64,000 bases of DNA from Achromobacter sp. RTa (GCF_000757485.1 NZ_JPYO01000013.1:124001-188000); one strand, 5' to 3'; counted from the first letter of the stretch, positions 17,443-27,009 are shown. Program-made: numbers and translations. Notes: a model not told the origin generated them from the letters alone.

Positions 17443-18201
17443 TCAGGCTGCGTAGCCTCCGTCCACCGACAGGCTGGTCCCCGTGATATAGCGCCCCTCG
17501 GGTCCGGCCAGGAACGCCACCATGCCGGCGATGTCGCGGGTTTCGCCATAGTGCGGCAGGGACAGCACCGCGATCAGGTCCCCTGCCCGTTCGCCATCGG
17601 CGGGATTCATGTCGGTGTCGATCGGGCCGGGATGCACGACGTTGGCGGTGATGCCGCGCGCGCCCAGGTCGCGGGCCAGGCCCTGCGTCAAGCCGACCAG
17701 CGCGGCCTTGCTCGCGGCGTACAGCGCCACGCCGGGACGGCCGGCGCGGGCCGCCAGGCAGCTGCCGATATTGATGATGCGGCCGCCGTCCGGCATGGAT
17801 GCCTGGGCCGCCTGGATCGCGACGAAGGGCGCGCGGACGTTGACGTCCATCGTCCGTTCGTAGTCTTCCAGGCTGGCGTCGCCAATGGGGCCTGCGATGA
17901 ACACGCCCGCATTGTTGACCAGCACGTCGACGGGCCCGAGTTCCGCAACGGCCTGTTCGACCGCTTGGCGGACCGCCGCGGCGTCCAAAGAATCGGCCTG
18001 GATGGCCAGCGCGCGGCGTCCATCGGTGGACAGTTCCCGCGCCAGCGCCTGCGCGCCGTCGGCGGAAGACGCGCTCACGTAGGTGAACGCCACGTTGGCG
18101 CCATCGGCCGCCAGGCGGCGCACGATGGCCGCGCCTATGCCCCGGCTCCCGCCGGTGACGAAAGCAACTTTCCCAGTCAGGTTTTGCATGGTTGAACTCA
18201 T
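17443..18201 (-). CDS. Short-chain dehydrogenase/reductase under TetR control
   Basis: 252 residues with TGGSRGIG cofactor motif (residues ~16-23), NNAG, catalytic Ser in INIGSCLA, YAASK with active-site Tyr and Lys, HPGPIDTDM, and the C-terminal SLSVDGGYAA of 3-oxoacyl-ACP-reductase-like SDRs. It is divergent from a TetR gene, and the palindrome between them overlaps its start region. Starts at 18201 or at the second Met (MQNLTGK) are both possible. Substrate unknown. Confidence 0.9.
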   Translation of the reverse strand: MSSTMQNLTGKVAFVTGGSRGIGAAIVRRLAADGANVAFTYVSASSADGAQALARELSTDGRRALAIQADSLDAAAVRQAVEQAVAELGPVDVLVNNAGVFIAGPIGDASLEDYERTMDVNVRAPFVAIQAAQASMPDGGRIINIGSCLAARAGRPGVALYAASKAALVGLTQGLARDLGARGITANVVHPGPIDTDMNPADGERAGDLIAVLSLPHYGETRDIAGMVAFLAGPEGRYITGTSLSVDGGYAA

Positions 18202-18225
18202 ATTTGTAGTGATCAGTACAAATAT
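18200..18225. promoter_or_regulatory. 26-bp palindrome, probable TetR operator
   Basis: ATATTTGTA (18200-18208) and TACAAATAT (18217-18225) are perfect arms around GTGATCAG. Inside the spacer all but one base pair also match. It lies in the SDR/TetR intergenic region at the SDR start. Confidence 0.7.
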
Positions 18226-18305
18226 ATTCGCCGAGAGGGATCGCGTTCGTCAATGATTTTTTTATCGATCAACACAGAATTTACGCCACGGGTAAAATCA
18301 TCGCC

Positions 18306-18932
18306 ATGGCAGAACGTGGGCGCCCCCGGAACTTCGACCGAGCCCAGGCCTTGCGCAGGGCCATGGACGTGTTCTGGTCGAAGGGATATGAAGGAGCATC
18401 GCTGACCGATCTGACGGAAGCGATGGGCATCAACTCGCCCAGCCTTTATGGCGCCTTTGGCTCGAAGGAAAGCCTGTTCCGCGAAGCCGTGGAACTCTAC
18501 CGCGACACCGAAGGCGGCTCGGGCAGGCGCGCACTGGAAGATGCCGCCACCGCGCGCGAAGGAATCCAGTCGATGCTGCTGGCCTCGGCCGAACGCTTCA
18601 CCGCTCCCGGCCATCCGCCGGGCTGCATGATCGTGCTGGGCGCGCCCTCGGGCTGCGTGAACCACGCCGGCGTGGGGGACTTCCTGGGCGACAACCGCCG
18701 CGAAATGCAAAGCCGGATCCTGGCCCGCCTGCACGCCGCCGCCGCTGACGGCGAACTGCCCGCCGGCGCGGATCTCAAAGGCCTTGCCGCGTTCTACACC
18801 ACCGTGCTGCACGGCATGTCGATCCAGGCGCGCGATGGCGCGACCCGCAAGACCTTGCAGGCCGTGGCCAGGCAGGCGATGTGCGCCTGGGACGCGCTGG
18901 CCGGCCCCCAGCCGGGCCACGCCCGTTCCTGA
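18306..18932 (+). CDS. TetR/AcrR family regulator
   Basis: 208 residues. The N-terminal helix-turn-helix (GASLTDLTEAMGINSPSLYGAFGSKESLFREAVELY) is a canonical TetR domain. The C-terminal ligand domain contains GCMIVLGAPSGC, as in the AcrR subgroup paired with SDR genes. It probably binds the 26-bp palindrome at 18200-18225 and represses the SDR gene and perhaps itself. Inducer unknown. Confidence 0.9.
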   Translation: MAERGRPRNFDRAQALRRAMDVFWSKGYEGASLTDLTEAMGINSPSLYGAFGSKESLFREAVELYRDTEGGSGRRALEDAATAREGIQSMLLASAERFTAPGHPPGCMIVLGAPSGCVNHAGVGDFLGDNRREMQSRILARLHAAAADGELPAGADLKGLAAFYTTVLHGMSIQARDGATRKTLQAVARQAMCAWDALAGPQPGHARS

Positions 18933-18943
18933 CGGACCGCTTC

Positions 18944-20533
18944 ATGTTCCGCATCGATCTGCGGCGCCTCATTCTGTGGATCAGCCTGCTGTCGATCATC
19001 CTGGTGCTGGCAGGCGGCCTGCATGCCAGCTATCTCGTGCAGCGCGACCTGTTGCTGCGCAACGCGCTGGAAGTCAACCGGGTCTATGCCTCCAAGCTGG
19101 CCAGCGCCAGCGACTCGTTCCTGAGCGACCTGCAGCGCTACCTGGCGTACAGCGCGGACATGCTGTCCGACATGGAAACCCGCCCGGAACACATGAGCGC
19201 GGAGACTCGGCGCCAGGAACGGCAACTGGGCCATTTCAATTCCAGTTTCGTCGTATCGCCGCAAGGCAAGGTGCTGGCCGAACCCACATCCTCTCCGCAA
19301 CTGCTGGGCCAGAACCTGCGCAGCGAGGCCTTCCGCAATGCGTTGACGGCCAGGCAGCCCACCATCAGCGAACCCTTCCAGACCCGCAGCGGGCGCTGGC
19401 TGATCCTGTACACCCACCCCATCTTTTCCCGCGACCAGCGTTATCTCGGCTATATCGCGGGCACGCTCTACCTGCACGGGGACAACGTGCTGGACCGGCT
19501 GCTCGGCGAGCACTTCTACCGCGACGACTCCGCGCTGTACGTCGTGGATCGCAACGGCACGCTCATCTATCATCCCGACGACGGCCGCCTGGGGCAGGCC
19601 AGCCCCGACAATGAAGCCTTCGCCTCGGCCCGCCGCGGCGAAACCGGCGAAATGCGCTACACCGACGACCAGGGGCGCGACATGCTGGCCGGCTACGCGC
19701 CCGTGCCGAGCACGGGCTGGAGCATCATTGCGCAACGTTCCGTCGACAATACCCTGCAGCCCCTGAGCGCCCTGCTCATGGCCACCGCCAGCAATACGCT
19801 GCCCCTGCTGTTGCTTGCCGTGGCGTCCATCTGGCTGCTGTCGCGCTGGATCGCCCGGCCGCTGGGCGAACTGGCCGGCATCGCCAAACACATGCAGGCC
19901 CCGGATTCCGCGGACCGCATCCGCAGCGTGCGCTCGTGGTATTTCGAGGCGGCGCAGCTCAAGCGCGCGCTGCTCATGGGGCTGGCCTCGCTGCACCACC
20001 AGATCCGGGACCTGCGCCGCGAAACCACGACGGACACCCTGACCGGCCTGCTGAACCGCCGCGGGCTGGACGAAATGCTGGCGCTGTTGCAGGCCGAGGA
20101 CGAAGCGGTGGCGATCGTGGCCATCGACATCGACCATTTCAAGACCGTCAATGACCGCTACGGCCATGCGGCCGGCGACCGCGCGCTGCAGGAGCTGGCG
20201 GCGTTGATGCGCGAAGGCTCCCGCGCCGGCGACACGCTGGCGCGCGCCGGCGGCGAGGAATTTGTCATGCTGCTGCCCGGCGCGCCCGTGGCGGCGGCGG
20301 CCGCCATCGTGGACCGCCTGCGCCTGCGCATGGCCTCGCGGCAAGGCCTGGCCGCGGCTCCGGTCACCATATCGGCGGGGGTCGCGGCCTATCCGGACCA
20401 TGGCGCGACGCTGGACGCCGCCTACCAGCGCGCGGACCAGGCGCTCTACTACGCCAAGAACCATGGCCGCAACGCCGTCTGCGTGGCGGACGACAACACC
20501 CAGGCCGGCTCGCGGATCGCGCCTTCGGCCTGA
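18944..20533 (+). CDS. Membrane diguanylate cyclase with periplasmic Cache sensor (GGDEF)
   Basis: 529 residues. The N-terminal membrane helix (LILWISLLSIILVLAGGLHASYLV) is followed by a periplasmic Cache-type domain (~40-280) and a second helix (TLPLLLLAVASIWLLSRWI). A HAMP-like linker leads to a C-terminal GGDEF domain. The catalytic motif is GGEEF, and RAGD five residues before it is the inhibitory I-site (RxxD), so the enzyme should make cyclic di-GMP and be feedback-inhibited. ATG at 18944 begins 11 bases after the TetR stop, so transcription may be shared. Signal unknown. Confidence 0.92.
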   Translation: MFRIDLRRLILWISLLSIILVLAGGLHASYLVQRDLLLRNALEVNRVYASKLASASDSFLSDLQRYLAYSADMLSDMETRPEHMSAETRRQERQLGHFNSSFVVSPQGKVLAEPTSSPQLLGQNLRSEAFRNALTARQPTISEPFQTRSGRWLILYTHPIFSRDQRYLGYIAGTLYLHGDNVLDRLLGEHFYRDDSALYVVDRNGTLIYHPDDGRLGQASPDNEAFASARRGETGEMRYTDDQGRDMLAGYAPVPSTGWSIIAQRSVDNTLQPLSALLMATASNTLPLLLLAVASIWLLSRWIARPLGELAGIAKHMQAPDSADRIRSVRSWYFEAAQLKRALLMGLASLHHQIRDLRRETTTDTLTGLLNRRGLDEMLALLQAEDEAVAIVAIDIDHFKTVNDRYGHAAGDRALQELAALMREGSRAGDTLARAGGEEFVMLLPGAPVAAAAAIVDRLRLRMASRQGLAAAPVTISAGVAAYPDHGATLDAAYQRADQALYYAKNHGRNAVCVADDNTQAGSRIAPSA

Positions 20534-20539
20534 AACCGC

Positions 20540-22615
20540 CTACTTCCTGGCCGGAGCCGGCGCCTTCGGCGGCTTGCGCATCTGCTCGAGCATCGGGCCG
20601 CATGCGTTCTCGTCGGTGGTGCTGGGCGCCACCAGCGCCAGCAGGCCGGCTGCCGGCGTAAGCAGCACGCCCAGGGCCACCATGCCCGCGCCGCGCGCCG
20701 CCAGCGGCAGCGCATGCACGCCCACGTCGGGCGAACCGAAGGAGCCTCGCACGTACAGCGGCGAACGCAGCGAAAAGATGCGGAAGCCCTTGCTGTCCGG
20801 CGTGATATCCATGTCCAGCTTCTCGTTCTTGAAGTCGGCCGTGCCGGTAATGCTGATCAGGGCGTTCTCGGTGTCGAACACGAAGATGCGCGGCGTCATG
20901 ACGCCGTTCTTCATGCCCAGGTCCGCGGCGCCGCAGTTGATCTTCACCTCGTCGTCGCCGAACAGCTTGGACACGACGTAGTTGCCCACATTGAGCCCCG
21001 CGATTTCCATCAGGCTGCGGCTGATCACGCCGTCGTTGACCAGCATCTTCACGTCGCCCGTGGCCGTGCCCAGGAGCGCCGCCACCGAGTTGCCCGCGCC
21101 GCTGATGGCCAGGTCGCCGTTCAGCTCGCCCAGCGTCTTCTGCATCGCCGGGGTCGCCGGAAAGAGCTGTTTGAGCCTCAGGCGGCGAGCATGCAGCTCC
21201 ACCCGGCCGGTCAGGGGCGCGCCGGCGCCGTCCAGGCGGATGATCGAGTTGATGTTGCCTCCCGCCATGCCGAAGCGCAGGGGATCCAGCGTCAGCTTGC
21301 CGTCCTGCAGCACCAGATGTACCGAGAGGTCGGAGAGCGGCAGCTTGCTGTCGTGCACGATGCGGCCGGCTTCAAGCGCCACGTCGGCGTCCATGTCTCG
21401 CCAGCGGTCCGTGCGGAAGGCCTGGGTGGGCAGCACCTTGCCGCCCTTGGGCTTGGCGGGCGCATCCTTGGCCTTGTCGGCCGCCGCCCCCGCGGCCTTG
21501 CCCGAGGGCACGCCGATCAGCGGCCCCAGGTCCGCCATGCGCAGTTGCTTGGAGGACAGCTTGCCGGTCAGCCTGGGGCGCGGCGCGCCCAGGGCGAACG
21601 AGATATCGCCATGCAGATCGCTGTTTCCGACCTTGCCGTTGAAGTCCTTGTAGTCGAAGACGGCCCCGCCCGGATTGCGCAGCCTGGCGACCAGATGCCC
21701 ATCGGTGGAATAAGGAGGCGTGTCCGGCAGCGTGACGCCGGTCAGCGGATACAGCTGGGCCATCGAAGCGCCCGACAATTTCAGCCGCAGGTCCAGCGCG
21801 CCCAGGTTGACCGGGTCGGTCAAGGTGCCGGTAACCGCGGCCCGCGTCCCGCCGATTGCCACGTCGGCCTGCACCGGGAACGGCTGCTTGTCGTCCTGCA
21901 GGGCCAGCATGCCGCCGACCTTGCCTTCGCCCTTGGTGGCCAGGCCTTTGTACTTGCCCTCCACCTTCCAGCCGAATACGTAATCGCGCGGGGCCGCCCT
22001 GGCGCCGTCTTCCTCGGCAAAGGCCGCGCCCGCCACGTCCGCGAACGGCACGGGCTTGCCCAGAGGGTCCACCTGGACGGTCAGGTCGGCCTTGAGAACC
22101 TCGTCGACCAGCCCGACTCGGCCCTTGTCGAAACCGATCTCGTTGATGTCCAGCACCCACGGCGAAGGCTCGCCGGTCTCGGGCAGCGTGAACTCCCAGT
22201 TCGCGCGGCCGTCGGCCAACCGCTCCAGGTCCGCGGCGGGCTCGGTCAGCTGGATGCGCCGGATCACCACCCGCTGGCGCAGCAGCGGCAAGGGCGCCAG
22301 GCTGAATTCGCCGCGCTTGAGCGTGGCGAACTGGGGCGCCTTCGCCCAGGGCGCATTGCCCACCGAGATGTCGTTGGCGATGACGCGCGGCCAGGGCACC
22401 CAGGCGCGCCAGCCCCCCTCATCGGGCTGCCGCAGCCACTCGACGCTCAGGTCGCCATTGATGGCGAAGGGGCGTCCGATCGCGGCGCTGACCCGCTCGT
22501 TGATCATGGGCCTGGCCCGGTTCCAGTCAAAGGTGGCGATCGCCACCACCAGCACAGCCACGAGGAGCGCCGCTCCCCCTACAATCCCGATCGCTATTTT
22601 TCTTGAGCGCGTCAT
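20540..22615 (-). CDS. AsmA-family inner-membrane/periplasmic protein
   Basis: 691 residues. One N-terminal membrane helix (AIGIVGGAALLVAVLVVAIATFDW) is followed by the AsmA N-domain (RPMINERVSAAIGRPFAINGDLSVEWL) and a C-terminal AsmA_2-like domain with SIRL/AGxN-type repeats. AsmA-type proteins are large, beta-rich, and linked to outer-membrane lipid transport and assembly. ATG 22615 has AAGGA upstream; an extension to 22660 is not needed. It is convergent with the cyclase gene, seven bases apart. Confidence 0.88.
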   Translation of the reverse strand: MTRSRKIAIGIVGGAALLVAVLVVAIATFDWNRARPMINERVSAAIGRPFAINGDLSVEWLRQPDEGGWRAWVPWPRVIANDISVGNAPWAKAPQFATLKRGEFSLAPLPLLRQRVVIRRIQLTEPAADLERLADGRANWEFTLPETGEPSPWVLDINEIGFDKGRVGLVDEVLKADLTVQVDPLGKPVPFADVAGAAFAEEDGARAAPRDYVFGWKVEGKYKGLATKGEGKVGGMLALQDDKQPFPVQADVAIGGTRAAVTGTLTDPVNLGALDLRLKLSGASMAQLYPLTGVTLPDTPPYSTDGHLVARLRNPGGAVFDYKDFNGKVGNSDLHGDISFALGAPRPRLTGKLSSKQLRMADLGPLIGVPSGKAAGAAADKAKDAPAKPKGGKVLPTQAFRTDRWRDMDADVALEAGRIVHDSKLPLSDLSVHLVLQDGKLTLDPLRFGMAGGNINSIIRLDGAGAPLTGRVELHARRLRLKQLFPATPAMQKTLGELNGDLAISGAGNSVAALLGTATGDVKMLVNDGVISRSLMEIAGLNVGNYVVSKLFGDDEVKINCGAADLGMKNGVMTPRIFVFDTENALISITGTADFKNEKLDMDITPDSKGFRIFSLRSPLYVRGSFGSPDVGVHALPLAARGAGMVALGVLLTPAAGLLALVAPSTTDENACGPMLEQMRKPPKAPAPARK

Positions 22616-22966
22616 GGTTATTATCCTTGCCATTGCGGCCGGCATACCGCCGCCGGCCATCGCTACCTATAAAGGGTATCGCGGCCCGCAGTGCCGGCCG
22701 GGCCTGCTGGCCCCATAATGTATGCGGATCTTTCCATGCCCATTCGTCCTGGCGGCGCCGAGCGGCGCGGCTCGCCCGGCGTTTGCGCAGCATGGCGCGT
22801 GCCTGGCCTCCTGGCGGCCGGTTACAAAGCGAAAAGGCTCCGGACGGCGAAATAGGTAGAACACGCCAGCGCCAGGCGAATTTTCGACGCCGGCGCCGTT
22901 CAAATGTCCGAACGCGAAAGACGTGCGGCCCGGTCAGGCCGGAACGCTGAATAACCTGGAGGCCCG
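22616..22966. other. Intergenic region between divergent asmA-type and sulfatase genes
   Basis: 351 bases hold the two divergent promoters. I see no gene, strong hairpin or repeat. An AAGGATAATAACC ribosome-site segment precedes the AsmA-family gene, and TGGAGGCCCG precedes the other. Confidence 0.5.
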
Positions 22967-24880
22967 ATGCGGCATTCGACCTTGATTTTCGTAGTGGCGG
23001 CATTTGCGCTGCTGACGCTCAGCCGGCTGGCGCTGGCCGCCTGGCAGTTCAAGCGTGTGCGCAACGCCGGCGGCCTGCTGCCGCTGCTCCTGGGAGGGCT
23101 GCGCATCGACGCCCATCAGATCGGCGTGCTGGCGGCCCTGCCCGCCGTGCTGTCGCCCCTGCTGGGGCACTTCCCTCTGGCCGCGACGCTGGCGGGCTAC
23201 TGGTACCTGGCCGCATTCATACTGCTGGCCTTCCTGGAAGTGGCCACGCCGCCCTTCATCCTGGAATACGACAGCCGCCCCAACCGCCTCTTCGTCGAAT
23301 ACCTGAAGCATCCGCGCGAAGTGTCCGGCATGCTCTGGCGCGGCTACAAGACGGCCCTGGTAGGCGGCCTGTGCGTCCTGGCGCTGATAGGTTGGGGCGC
23401 CTATGGCCTGTTTGGCGGCGCCCGGCCTGACGCCCAACTCGTCTGGTGGCAGATGCCGATCGCCAGCGTAGCGATCCTGGCGGTCGTCATCCTGGCCATC
23501 CGGGGCACCCTGGGCCACCGCCCGATCAATCCGTCGTCGGTGGCCTATTGCTCGGACGGCATGCTCAACACCCTGGCGTTGAACTCGCTCTACAACGTTT
23601 TCTATGCCGTCTACAGCATGAAGAACGAGAAGTCCGCCTCCGCCGTCTACGGCGGCATGGATGACGACAAGATGCACGGGCTGGTGCTGGCGCAGGCCGG
23701 CCTGCCCGTGCCGCCCGCCAACCCGGACTATCCCAGCCTGCACCGCCAGCCCGCCACCCGCAAGACGGCGCGGCCGCTCAACCTGGTGATCATCCTGGAA
23801 GAAAGCCTGGGCGCTCAGTACAGCGCCGGGCTGGGCGGCGCCGACCTGACGCCGGAGCTGGACGCGCTCGCGCGAGAGGCCTGGACGTTCACGCGCGCTT
23901 ACGCCACGGGCACCCGCTCGGTGCGCGGGCTGGAGGCGGTGGTCACCGGCTTCCTGCCCACTCCCGCCCAGGCCGTGCTGAAACTGCCCCGGTCGCAGCG
24001 GGGCTTTTTCTCCCTGGCCGACCTGCTGGGGCGCCATGGCTACCACTCGCGCTTCATCTACGGCGGCGAGTCGCACTTCGACAATATGAAGGGCTTCTTC
24101 CTGGGCAACGGATTCAGGCAGATCGTGGATCGCGCCGATTTCGTCGACCCGGCTTTCGTTGGCACCTGGGGCGCCTCGGACGAGGACATGTTCAACCAGC
24201 TGGACCGGCTGCTGCGCGAAGACGGCGACCAGCCGACCTTCACGCTCGCCTTCAGCGTGTCGAACCATTCTCCGTGGGAATACCCGGCTGGACGCATCCA
24301 GACCGAAGGCAATCCCGCCACCGTGGAAAACACCGTCCGCTACGCGGACTGGGCGCTGGGCCGCTTCTTCGAACGCGCCAAGGCCTCGCCCTATTGGGAG
24401 AACACGGTATTCCTAGTTGCCGCCGACCATGATTCGCGGGTCTTCGGCGCCAGCCTGGTGCCGGTGCGGCACTTCCACATTCCGGCCGTGATCCTGGGCG
24501 CCGGCATCCAGGCGCGCCGCGACGACCGCCTGATCAGCCAGATCGACCTGCCGCCGACCCTGCTGTCGCTGATAGGCGTGGACACCGAGCACCCGATGAT
24601 CGGGCATGACCTGACGCGCAGCACGCCCGGCCGGGCCATCATGCAGTACGACAATACCTACGGGTATCTGAAGGAAGACGAGTTGCTGGTGCTGGCGCCC
24701 AACAAGACGCCGGTGCAATACCGCTACACCGCGCCCGAGGACTACGCGCCCGTGGCCCTGGACCCGGCCCTGGCCACCGAGGCGCTCGCGCATGCGCTGT
24801 GGCCCAGCTGGGCCTATCGCGAAGGACGCTATTGCCTGCCTGGCGCCGCCGCCCCGGAACAGGCTACGCCGGCCGCCTGA
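22967..24880 (+). CDS. LTA-synthase-family membrane sulfatase/phosphoglycerol transferase
   Basis: 637 residues. About five membrane helices occupy residues 1-190, then a periplasmic alkaline-phosphatase-fold domain starts at LNLVIILEESLGAQYS (metal-binding Glu). The likely catalytic Thr lies in YATGTRSVRGLEAV, and metal-binding residues lie in GTWGASDEDMF and VAADHDSRVFG. In Gram-negatives such enzymes add phosphoglycerol or phosphoethanolamine groups to glucans or glycolipids. GGAGG lies close upstream. The last 17 bases overlap the convergent tag gene. Confidence 0.88.
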   Translation: MRHSTLIFVVAAFALLTLSRLALAAWQFKRVRNAGGLLPLLLGGLRIDAHQIGVLAALPAVLSPLLGHFPLAATLAGYWYLAAFILLAFLEVATPPFILEYDSRPNRLFVEYLKHPREVSGMLWRGYKTALVGGLCVLALIGWGAYGLFGGARPDAQLVWWQMPIASVAILAVVILAIRGTLGHRPINPSSVAYCSDGMLNTLALNSLYNVFYAVYSMKNEKSASAVYGGMDDDKMHGLVLAQAGLPVPPANPDYPSLHRQPATRKTARPLNLVIILEESLGAQYSAGLGGADLTPELDALAREAWTFTRAYATGTRSVRGLEAVVTGFLPTPAQAVLKLPRSQRGFFSLADLLGRHGYHSRFIYGGESHFDNMKGFFLGNGFRQIVDRADFVDPAFVGTWGASDEDMFNQLDRLLREDGDQPTFTLAFSVSNHSPWEYPAGRIQTEGNPATVENTVRYADWALGRFFERAKASPYWENTVFLVAADHDSRVFGASLVPVRHFHIPAVILGAGIQARRDDRLISQIDLPPTLLSLIGVDTEHPMIGHDLTRSTPGRAIMQYDNTYGYLKEDELLVLAPNKTPVQYRYTAPEDYAPVALDPALATEALAHALWPSWAYREGRYCLPGAAAPEQATPAA

Positions 24881-25469
24881 ACGCCTTGCGCGCCTTTTCG
24901 CTGGCCGCGTAACAGTGGCAATCGGGGCTGTGATCGTTCACCATGCCGACCGACTGCATGAACGCATAGACCGTGGTGGGCCCGACGAACTTCCAGCCCA
25001 GCTTCTTCAGCGCCTTGGACAAGGCCTCGGACTGCTCGGACGTGGACGCGCCATAGGTGGACGGCGCGCCGGGCGGGGCTTCGAACCGCCACAGGTAGGC
25101 GCCCAACGATCCCTCGCGCTGGATCATTTCAAGCGCCCGGGCCGCATTGTTGATCACGGCTTCGATCTTCCCCCGGTGGCGCACGATGCCGGAATCGGCC
25201 AACAGCCCCGCCACCTCTTTTTCACCGAACCGCGCCACCCGGGCGGGATCGAAATTGGCAAAGCCGCGGCGGAAGGCCTCGCGCTTGGACAGGATGGTGC
25301 GCCAGCTGAGCCCGGACTGAAAGCCTTCCAGGCAGAGCTGCTCGAAAAGCGCGCGGTCATCGGCTTCGGGGTGGCCCCATTCGGTATCGTGATAGGCCAT
25401 GTACTCGGTGGAAGTATCCACCCAGCTGCAACGGGCGAGGCCGTCGGGGAATTCGGTCTTGGCGTTCAA
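24864..25469 (-). CDS. tag: DNA-3-methyladenine glycosylase I
   Basis: 201 residues. Motifs include the N-terminal ARCSWV zinc Cys, YHDTEWGHP, LEGFQSGLSWRTIL with the catalytic Glu, VGPTTVYAFMQSVGMVNDH, and the C-terminal HCYA zinc ligands. The enzyme excises 3-methyladenine from DNA. The start appears to be TTG at 25469, with AGGAG six bases upstream; the first in-frame ATG lies inside the conserved EYMAYHD region and would remove the zinc Cys. Confidence 0.94.
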   Translation of the reverse strand: MNAKTEFPDGLARCSWVDTSTEYMAYHDTEWGHPEADDRALFEQLCLEGFQSGLSWRTILSKREAFRRGFANFDPARVARFGEKEVAGLLADSGIVRHRGKIEAVINNAARALEMIQREGSLGAYLWRFEAPPGAPSTYGASTSEQSEALSKALKKLGWKFVGPTTVYAFMQSVGMVNDHSPDCHCYAASEKARKAFRRPA

Positions 25470-25662
25470 TTCTGGCTCCTGGCCGCAGTCGGGTCACCGA
25501 TGCTACCGCAGCAACACCCCTGAAAAAAGTCGTAGCGGCCGCGAGGAATATCCAGCTAATATTTGCAGCCCTGATCCCGCGCCGGCCGTGACCGCGCGCT
25601 CCGGCGCCCCTCGCGGGTTTTGCAAACCTGCCGGGCCCGGACAGGCTAACGCACCGCGCGCC

Positions 25663-26124
25663 ATGTCCCTGCTCGACTCATCGCTTGTCACCTTCGTCTC
25701 GCCCGCCGTCCTGGCAGGCGACGACCCGGCCGCCAACCCCTGCCTCGACTGCGGGGCATGCTGCGCCCACTTCCGCGTTTCGTTCTACTGCGGCGAACTG
25801 GCGGGAGAAAATGGGGGCCACGTGCCCGTGGAGCTCGTCACCCAGATGAGCCCGCTGCGCGCCTGCATGAAAGGCACCGAAACCGGGGGCGGCCGCTGTA
25901 TTTCGCTGCGCGGAGAGCTGGGCCGGCCCGGCATCCACTGCGCCATCTACGAAAACCGCCCCACGCCCTGCCGGGAGTTCGACATCTGGATGCCCGACGG
26001 CTCGCCCAACCCCGATTGCCAGCGGCTCCGGCTGCGCCTGGGGCTGCCGGCGGTACCGCCCCGCCCGGACGCCGAAAACGATCCGCAAGGACCCATGCAT
26101 CCCAATCAGCCGGCCGCGGCCTGA
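25663..26124 (+). CDS. YkgJ-family cysteine-cluster protein
   Basis: 153 residues. CLDCGACCAHFRVSF is the CxxCxxCC cluster of the zinc- or iron-chelating YkgJ family, and further Cys (RACMKG, GRCISL, HCAIYENRPTPCREF, DCQRL) complete the set. The role of the family is not established; metal binding is expected. The ATG at 25663 gives the usual length. It is convergent with the AraC gene. Confidence 0.85.
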   Translation: MSLLDSSLVTFVSPAVLAGDDPAANPCLDCGACCAHFRVSFYCGELAGENGGHVPVELVTQMSPLRACMKGTETGGGRCISLRGELGRPGIHCAIYENRPTPCREFDIWMPDGSPNPDCQRLRLRLGLPAVPPRPDAENDPQGPMHPNQPAAA

Positions 26125-26158
26125 GCCGGCGGCAAGGCCGTACGGACGGGGGCTTCCG

Positions 26159-26938
26159 CTAGCCGCGGCCCGCCAGGTAACGGGTGGGCGTGGCCCCGAA
26201 CGCCGCGCGGAAACTCCCGATGAATGCGCTGGTGCTTTCATATCCGACCGAAAGCCCGGCTTCGGTGACGGAACCGCCGCGGCACAGCAGCTCCAGGGCT
26301 CGCAGCAAGCGGGCCTGCTGGCGCCACCTCCCGAGTGTCACCCCGGTTTCCTGGCGGAATCTGCGCATCAGCGTGCGGGACGACATATTGAGCCGCTGCG
26401 CCCATTCCTCGATGCCGGCGGTGTCCTCGGGGGTGTCCAGCAGAGTGTGGGCCAGGTCCTGCAGGCGCGGATCGGCCGGCATGGGCAGCAGCATGGGTTC
26501 GTGTTCGCGGTGCCTGAGCTCTTCCAGCAGCACGTCGAACAACTGCATCTGGTAGGCCGGCGATACGGCCTGCGCGTCTGGGCCGGTGAAACGATCCATC
26601 AAGGCCTCGATCAACTTGGACGAAGGCCAGGACCGGCAACTGGCCGGCAGCCGCTCGCAGACGTCCTTGCGCACGTACAGGAACGATCCGCGCGCCTCGC
26701 CGAACCACCGCGCGCCATGCCGCACGCCCGGCGGAATCCAGCCCAGACTGCCCGGCATCACGGTCCAGACCTCGTTGCCCGCCTGCACCATCACCAACCC
26801 TTCGTGCACCAGCACCAGCATGCCCTCGTCATGGACATGCGAGGGCACGGAGATGCCTTTGGATTCGCGGCGACCCTGAACGCTGAAAGGCGTCAGCAGG
26901 ACGTCCGGCAAGGCGGGCGCGATGGCCACGTGAAGCAT
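26159..26938 (-). CDS. AraC family transcriptional regulator
   Basis: 259 residues. An N-terminal cupin sensor (VPSHVHDEGMLVLVHEGLVMVQAGNEVWTVMPGSLGWIPPGVRHGARW) is followed by two helix-turn-helix motifs (IEEWAQRLNMSSRTLMRRFRQETG and SVTEAGLSVGYESTSAFIGSFRAAFG). It is divergent from the Fur-like gene with ~105 bases between them, so it could share the regulatory region. Inducer unknown. Confidence 0.9.
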   Translation of the reverse strand: MLHVAIAPALPDVLLTPFSVQGRRESKGISVPSHVHDEGMLVLVHEGLVMVQAGNEVWTVMPGSLGWIPPGVRHGARWFGEARGSFLYVRKDVCERLPASCRSWPSSKLIEALMDRFTGPDAQAVSPAYQMQLFDVLLEELRHREHEPMLLPMPADPRLQDLAHTLLDTPEDTAGIEEWAQRLNMSSRTLMRRFRQETGVTLGRWRQQARLLRALELLCRGGSVTEAGLSVGYESTSAFIGSFRAAFGATPTRYLAGRG

Positions 26939-26990
26939 GGTTGGCAGGTTTGAGCTACTGATTGTCGGTTTCCGCGGAGCGGGGCTTTTT

Positions 26991-27009
26991 GAAAATGTAC
27001 ATCATTCTC
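26991..27009. promoter_or_regulatory. Candidate Fur box
   Basis: GAAAATGTACATCATTCTC matches 14 of 19 positions of the classical Fur box (GATAATGATAATCATTATC). It lies 35 bases before the Fur-like start codon, between this gene and the AraC gene. Function is inferred. Confidence 0.5.
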
